64,000 nucleotides of DNA from Oligoflexia bacterium. Its GTDB lineage: Bacteria; Bdellovibrionota; Bacteriovoracia; Bacteriovoracales; Bacteriovoracaceae. The stretch covers positions 1 through 64,000 of the forward strand of contig JADGAN010000013.1 in NCBI GenBank assembly GCA_015231955.1, given 5' to 3'. Numbering within the stretch: the stretch's first letter is position 1; every line of letters begins with the position of its first letter. The translations under genes were made by a program, and so were the position numbers. Below are positions 59,724 through 64,000 of the stretch, piece after piece. The notes beneath the pieces were generated by a model. It did not search any database. It was not told the DNA's origin and saw only the letters and a program-made list of their open reading frames with translations.

Positions 59724-60928
59724 ATTTTAGTTTTCAAAATCCCACCAAAATTATCTTTGGTAGGGGTAAAATCGCTCGCTTAAGCAAAGAGATTTTAAAG
59801 AACAAAAAAATCTTGCTCACCTATGGTGGTGGCAGCATCAAAAACAATGGTGTTTACGATCAAGTTCACACCGCACTCAGTGGTTACAAAGTGTTTGAGT
59901 TTGGGGGCATTGAACCCAATCCTAGCTTTGAAACGCTCATGAACGCTGTTGAACTTGCTCGCACTGAAAAGGTGGATTATATTCTTGCAGTTGGCGGCGG
60001 CTCAGTCATTGATGGTTCAAAATTTATTGCGGCCGCAATCCATTTTGAAGGAGACCCTTGGGATATTTTGGCAAAACATGCAGGACTACAAAAAGTTGTC
60101 CCACTAGCGACTGTTCTTACTTTACCTGCCACCGGATCGGAAATGAATAGTGGCGCAGTAGTAAGCCGAAAAAGCACTCAAGAAAAGCTTGCCTTTCACT
60201 CTCCGCTAATTTTTCCACAATTCTCCATTCTCGATCCAACCACCACTTTTACCTTACCTCTCAGGCAAACCACCAATGGTATCGTCGATGCTTTTGTTCA
60301 CGTCATGGAACAGTACCTCACCTATCCAGTAGATGCTCCTCTGCAAGATCGCTTCTCCGAGGGCATCTTGCAAACACTGATCGAGGAGGGACCAAAGGCG
60401 CTGACAACTCCTCACGATTACAATGTTCGTGCTAACATCATGTGGAGTGCAACCCTGGCCTTAAACCACTTGCTCAGCATGGGTGTTCCTGGGGATTGGA
60501 CCACGCATATGATTGGGCATGAAATCACTGCAGAGTATGGACTAGACCATGCACAAACACTTGCAATCGTCTTACCCTCTGTTATGTATGTAAAGCGCGA
60601 TGAAAAACAAGAAAAAATTATTCAATATGCAAAACGCGTTTGGAATATTGGCCCTGCTGATGCTCGCGAGGCCCTCTTAAAACTACATCCAGAGGATGCT
60701 GATAGCGAAACCGCTATCACTAACAAAATTATCGAACTGGCCATTGCTAAGACCCGTCAATTTTTTGAAAGTCTAGGGGCCAAAACCAACCTCTCTGATT
60801 ATGGAATTGATAGCAACTCCGTCTCCATCCTACTCGGTCGTCTCGAACAGCATGGCATGGTTAAACTTGGCGAGAAAGGGAGCGTAACGCTAGCAACCAG
60901 CAAAGAGATCCTTGAGAATTGCCTCTGA
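59717..60928 (+). CDS. yqhD: YqhD-like iron-containing alcohol (aldehyde) dehydrogenase
   Basis: A 403-residue type III alcohol dehydrogenase very close to E. coli YqhD, which reduces short aldehydes with NADPH. Matching stretches are NPTKIIFGRGKIARL, LLTYGGGSIKNNGVYDQV, FGGIEPNPSFETLMNAVELAR, AVGGGSVIDGSKFIAAA and the metal-binding region HVMEQYLT ... HMIGHEITAEYGLDHAQTLAIVLP. The GGGS and metal ligands (Asp, three His) are present. It overlaps the cNMP-domain gene and the following cysteine desulfurase gene, in a run of four genes. A role in detoxifying reactive aldehydes is likely. Confidence 0.94.
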   Translation: MLDFSFQNPTKIIFGRGKIARLSKEILKNKKILLTYGGGSIKNNGVYDQVHTALSGYKVFEFGGIEPNPSFETLMNAVELARTEKVDYILAVGGGSVIDGSKFIAAAIHFEGDPWDILAKHAGLQKVVPLATVLTLPATGSEMNSGAVVSRKSTQEKLAFHSPLIFPQFSILDPTTTFTLPLRQTTNGIVDAFVHVMEQYLTYPVDAPLQDRFSEGILQTLIEEGPKALTTPHDYNVRANIMWSATLALNHLLSMGVPGDWTTHMIGHEITAEYGLDHAQTLAIVLPSVMYVKRDEKQEKIIQYAKRVWNIGPADAREALLKLHPEDADSETAITNKIIELAIAKTRQFFESLGAKTNLSDYGIDSNSVSILLGRLEQHGMVKLGEKGSVTLATSKEILENCL

Positions 60929-61989
60929 TGATTTACTTCGATCACGCAGCGTCCACTCCACTCCATCCTCTCGTCTATGCATCTCTAAAAGAGTCGCTCT
61001 TAAACGATTTCGCCAATCCCTCTGCTCCCCATGCCCTGGGACGTGCACTGGCCAAACGTATTGATAACGCCCGTCTGCAACTACTGCAATCGCTAAAGGC
61101 CGATTCTAAGCAATATATGGTGATCTTTACTGCCTCGGCAACCGAATCCAACAATCTGCTCATTCATAGTGCTACAAATAGCAGTTGCATCTACTCCAAT
61201 GCCGATCACCCTAGCATGGTTGTTCCTGCATCCAAGACAAAGAAGGGAGGCGAATCACATTCGGTTCACCATCTGCTTACCCATGTAAACAACACCAGCG
61301 GGCTCATCCTCCCAATTGAAGAAATTTCTGCAAAATTAAAGCAGGATAATCCTAGTTGTTTTATTCACGTCGATGCCGCCCAATCTTTTAAAAAATTTCC
61401 AATCTCCCTTACCAGTGGAACTATCGACTCCCTCACACTATCCGCACATAAATGTGGTGGTCCCAAAGGGGTGGCCGCACTTATTATCAAACAGAATCAA
61501 AAACAAAAATTGCTCCCACTCTTTTTTGGAGGCGACCACGAGGGGGGCCTTCGGCCTTCGACCCTCAATACCCCGCTGATTCTCGCCTGGGAAAAGATCT
61601 TTTCTCTTGCGCTTCCCGATGTATCTCCTATTGCCAGCATCAACCAATTCCTTCGAGAAAAACTCTCTGAAAAAAAAATGCATTTTCATTTTCCCTTTTC
61701 TCCAGAAAATCACTCTCCCTATATTCTGCTTCTTGCCACTCCTAAAATTCCTAGCGATATTATTGTTCGCCATCTCGAACAAAAAGAGATCTACCTCTCA
61801 AGCGCTGCCGCTTGCTCTTCTAAAATTCGTGGCAATAATCCCACCTTTCATGCTCTGGGTATCGAAGAAAAGTTGCACAAACATATCCTCCGACTCTCTT
61901 TTTCTGCGGCAACAACGAACAGTGAAGCCGAAGAGTTTGCACAAACGCTGATCGCTATCGTTGAAGAGTTAAGCAGATTACGATTATAA
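60928..61989 (+). CDS. Cysteine desulfurase-like class V aminotransferase
   Basis: A 353-residue PLP enzyme of the NifS/IscS fold: IYFDHAASTPLHP, FANPSAPHALGRAL, FTASATESNNLLIH, FIHVDAAQSF, and the PLP lysine in LTLSAHKCGGPKGVAAL. The catalytic Cys loop region is LSSAAACSSKIRGNNPTFHALGI, so desulfurase activity is plausible. It is shorter than IscS (about 400) and lacks the scaffold partner iscU next to it. The ATG shares its A with the yqhD stop (TGATG). It converges on the phospholipase-D gene with a 6-nt overlap. Confidence 0.86.
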   Translation: MIYFDHAASTPLHPLVYASLKESLLNDFANPSAPHALGRALAKRIDNARLQLLQSLKADSKQYMVIFTASATESNNLLIHSATNSSCIYSNADHPSMVVPASKTKKGGESHSVHHLLTHVNNTSGLILPIEEISAKLKQDNPSCFIHVDAAQSFKKFPISLTSGTIDSLTLSAHKCGGPKGVAALIIKQNQKQKLLPLFFGGDHEGGLRPSTLNTPLILAWEKIFSLALPDVSPIASINQFLREKLSEKKMHFHFPFSPENHSPYILLLATPKIPSDIIVRHLEQKEIYLSSAAACSSKIRGNNPTFHALGIEEKLHKHILRLSFSAATTNSEAEEFAQTLIAIVEELSRLRL

Positions 61990-63612
61990 GTGCTCGTAGA
62001 AGTGTCTAGCTGCAAATCTGGAGGAGAAGGAGAAGATATCTTGTGGTAACTCCTCTACTTTCGTGATTTTTGTGGCCTTCTCTGGTGAGATGTCGATGTC
62101 AAAAACTTTCCTGGTATTCTCCGCAAAATTTTTATCAAAGACAACCGCATTTAATTCAGTGTCTATATGCTCTGAACGTGGATTTAAATTATAAGAACCA
62201 ATGGTAGTAAATTCATCATCAATAATCATAAATTTACTATGCATGGTCGTTCCCTTCCGCAAATACACCTCTACACCGGCATCAATTAGCGGTGGAAGGC
62301 TTGCAATAATTGGTGCTGCCACCATGGCCTCATCTGCACTCTTATCGGAGTTGGTAAAAAGTCTAACCTTTACCCCTCTCTTCACCGCATCGATTAATGC
62401 TTCTTGAATTGGTTTCATCGTCACATAGTAAGCATTCTCAATGTCAATCTGCTTTTCTGCACCGTAGATTGCCTTCAAATACATTCCCAAAATATTGTTA
62501 TCTCCTTTGGGGCCTGGTAGGTGTGAAATCATTGCAACATCACAAGTGCCATTATCCTCACACCTTTCTGTTGTCACCTTGGCCTCTTCTGTTGGTTTTT
62601 GCCCATTCCATAATTTAGCAAAGGCATCGATTGCTAAGCTTGCGGCCGGACCAGCAATCTCCACATCAGTATCTCTCCAGCATCCATAATGATTGGGATC
62701 GACCCAATTGCGCCAATCAGGAACTGCTTCATAGGCGTGAGAGTAACAGTTTCCCATGTTCATCCCACCTGTAATAAAACTTTTCCCATCAACAACCATG
62801 AGCTTACTATGCATCCCATAGGCACCGTGTACTGGACTTTTCCAAGGGATAAATTGCACACCACTCGCTTTCATCATTTCTATGGTTTCCAAATGTTTAT
62901 TTCGAGTAAACACATTCCCATCAAGCATGACTTTAACCTCCACACCTTTTCGTGCGGCCGCTGCTAAGTGTGCTGCATATTTTTTTCCCGTCTCATCATT
63001 ATCAATCGCCCATGCCATAATATAGATCTGCTTTTTAGCACTATCAATGAGTTCATACCTGCGTTTAAACGACTCTGGCCCATCAACTAAAAGTTTTGCT
63101 GTATTGCCTTTTACAAAGCAAGCTTGTCCCAAGCTCTCTAGCTCCTGTTTAAATGCTGGACTGCTGATTTTAGTGGCGCTATGGTTTGGTCCAATAAAGA
63201 TTTTTTCTTTAAACTCTTTATCCAATTGCTCCCAATTTTTTCGCTTCTCTCCATCTGCTAACTCCACATCAAACATATTGATAGCACGATTAGTGACCTC
63301 GCCTAACAGCTCTGGCGTCGGTGGGCCTAACAAAGTTGTTTGACTTCCAACAATGCTGACAACAGGAGATACAACAGGACGAAGCAGTCCAATAGAGTTA
63401 AGCGCGGAGAGTGTTCCGTAGAGTCCATCACTAAAAAGGTTTTCAAACCAACCTCCCCACGAACCATCGTCATTCGTACTCCCCGGTAGAACATTCGTCT
63501 TGTTTGCACCACTCTCAACTGCACCCTCTATGGCCATTACTGGGGCCACTGCCGCTACTGATGACGAAATCAACAGTAACAGCAACATTGATCTTACTTT
63601 TCTGATATCCAT
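61984..63612 (-). CDS. Exported phospholipase D-like / cardiolipin synthase-like protein
   Basis: An exported protein of about 542 residues with two HKD motifs, HSKLMVVDGKSFITGGMN and HSKFMIIDDEFTTIGSYN, so both catalytic halves are intact. The N-terminal signal peptide reads MDIRKVRSMLLLLLISSSVAAV. The fold is that of PLD-superfamily enzymes that hydrolyse or transfer phosphatidyl groups. Bacterial cardiolipin synthases have membrane segments, which are absent here, so a secreted phospholipase is more likely. The ATG at 63612 lies 8 nt after GGAAGG; a GTG at 63621 is in frame. Just upstream lies a pentanucleotide repeat. Confidence 0.85.
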   Translation of the reverse strand: MDIRKVRSMLLLLLISSSVAAVAPVMAIEGAVESGANKTNVLPGSTNDDGSWGGWFENLFSDGLYGTLSALNSIGLLRPVVSPVVSIVGSQTTLLGPPTPELLGEVTNRAINMFDVELADGEKRKNWEQLDKEFKEKIFIGPNHSATKISSPAFKQELESLGQACFVKGNTAKLLVDGPESFKRRYELIDSAKKQIYIMAWAIDNDETGKKYAAHLAAAARKGVEVKVMLDGNVFTRNKHLETIEMMKASGVQFIPWKSPVHGAYGMHSKLMVVDGKSFITGGMNMGNCYSHAYEAVPDWRNWVDPNHYGCWRDTDVEIAGPAASLAIDAFAKLWNGQKPTEEAKVTTERCEDNGTCDVAMISHLPGPKGDNNILGMYLKAIYGAEKQIDIENAYYVTMKPIQEALIDAVKRGVKVRLFTNSDKSADEAMVAAPIIASLPPLIDAGVEVYLRKGTTMHSKFMIIDDEFTTIGSYNLNPRSEHIDTELNAVVFDKNFAENTRKVFDIDISPEKATKITKVEELPQDIFSFSSRFAARHFYEHL

Positions 63613-63624
63613 ACCAGTCACCTT

Positions 63625-63651
63625 CCTTTCCTTTCCTTTCCTTTCCTTTCC
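63625..63651. repeat. Pentanucleotide repeat (CCTTT)5 at the PLD gene ribosome-binding site
   Basis: Five exact tandem copies of CCTTT plus CC lie directly upstream of the phospholipase D-like gene. Read on the minus strand they are GGAAA units that merge into the Shine-Dalgarno GGAAGG. Slippage here would change 5'-UTR length by multiples of 5 nt. Confidence 0.9.
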
Positions 63652-63811
63652 TGGAAAAAAATAAATTAACGCTCTGTGCTCCCAAGTCTATTTTCTTTTT
63701 TCCTACTCACCAATAAAATTTCTTAACTTTTTTGCTTACTGCTATAAAAACAAAGCATTAACTAAAATTTTCCTCGTATACTTCTGCTTCTTTTCTTTCT
63801 TGTTCTCTGTA

Positions 63812-63835
63812 AATTGCCAACCCTCCTTGGCAATT
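63812..63835. promoter_or_regulatory. 9-bp inverted repeat, candidate operator
   Basis: AATTGCCAA (63812-63820) and TTGGCAATT (63827-63835) form a perfect dyad with a 6-nt spacer. It sits 69 nt before the start of a DtxR/MntR-like gene and 200 nt before the divergent PLD gene. It may be the regulator's own binding site; the spacing is compatible with a dimeric repressor. Confidence 0.5.
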
Positions 63836-63904
63836 CACCATAGCAAGCAATGTGATATGTAAAAGCATATTGTCTCTAAGCAATTTTGCAGCTAATGTTT
63901 TGAA

Positions 63905-64000
63905 ATGAAAAAGAAGAATGAACTTACCCACTCTATGGCACATTACCTGTTAGCAATCCATCATCTTAAGGAAGATAAGGGATATGCCAGGGCCACTGAT
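63905..64000 (+). CDS. DtxR/MntR-family metal-dependent regulator (5' part, cut by window end)
   Basis: An open frame of 32 codons runs from ATG at 63905 to the window end. Its sequence, KKNELTHSMAHYLLAIHHL then KEDKGYARATD, matches the opening helix-turn-helix of DtxR/MntR-type repressors (LT.S.E.YL..I..L....G..R.TDIA). A stop codon in frame at 63893-63895 rules out an upstream start. No clear Shine-Dalgarno is visible. Metal specificity cannot be judged from this fragment. The inverted repeat upstream would fit autoregulation. Confidence 0.65.
   Translation, partial: MKKKNELTHSMAHYLLAIHHLKEDKGYARATD

Noticed and set aside
63758-63943. 61-codon minus-strand ORF before the PLD gene
   Set aside because: It runs antisense across the dyad and the DtxR-like start, has no ribosome-binding site, and its translation resembles no coding pattern I know.

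Overview
The window is a gene-dense bacterial chromosome segment of roughly 40% GC by eye, with three tRNAs and no insertion sequence, phage, CRISPR array or rRNA that I could see. The gene content points to a Gram-negative, outer-membrane-bearing bacterium of the Bdellovibrionota, most likely a Bacteriovorax-like lineage. Supporting signs are a TIGR02147-family regulator, two secreted DUF4360 proteins, a RodZ-type HTH protein with a degenerate J-domain beside a MinD/FlhG-like ATPase, a ceramide-synthesis operon and many secreted proteins of unknown function. Sphingophosphonolipids are known from Bacteriovorax stolpii. The taxonomic assignment is inference.

Layout. 0-4 kb: secreted unknowns, tRNA-Arg, and two DUF4360 proteins flanking a TIGR02147 regulator. 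4-11 kb: YtfJ, then a compact ceramide operon (serine palmitoyltransferase, ceramide synthase, ketosphinganine-type reductase) followed by a flavin-reductase-like protein and a DUF2723 membrane protein. 11-15.4 kb, minus strand: FlhG-like ATPase, J-like/HTH protein, RluD-type synthase, YfiH/PgeF and TatD. 15.5-22 kb: manA, then a beta-barrel, LolA-like and ABC ATPase set, with spermidine synthase, a thioesterase and an FtsX-type permease on the other strand. 22-24.7 kb: a response regulator and histidine kinase. 24.7-28.2 kb: a stand-alone YcaO, a GNAT and a divergent B12-type radical SAM protein. 28-33 kb: a lipoprotein, a three-gene unknown operon and MtaB. 33.4-36.3 kb: tRNA-Lys and tRNA-Glu, then an exported P-loop protein. 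36.7-41.5 kb: a trehalose module (membrane-anchored GT20 synthase, phosphatase, GH15). 41.5-48.3 kb: an ABC-2 exporter, recO, an MsbA-like exporter and tdh-kbl. 48.3-64 kb: a lipoprotein, a CFI-box metalloprotease, ABC-F, a BtuFCD-like importer, tldD/tldE, two CRP-type proteins, yqhD, a cysteine desulfurase, a secreted phospholipase-D-like protein and the start of a DtxR/MntR-type regulator.

The most interesting locus is the YcaO cluster. Between the GNAT and YcaO genes lies a 10-codon ORF (MKKRYALVTW) with a near-ideal Shine-Dalgarno sequence. It is followed by a perfect 14-bp hairpin and then the YcaO gene. This layout resembles the 7-codon mccA gene of microcin C. It suggests an ultrashort RiPP precursor, or alternatively a regulatory leader peptide, next to YcaO, acetyltransferase and B12 radical SAM enzymes. 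A candidate operator of overlapping inverted repeats sits in the divergent promoter region. Other points of interest are the ceramide operon, a receptor-like trehalose-phosphate synthase, an exported zeta-toxin-like P-loop protein, a pentanucleotide repeat at the ribosome-binding site of the phospholipase-D gene, and simple-repeat-encoded linkers in many otherwise conserved proteins.
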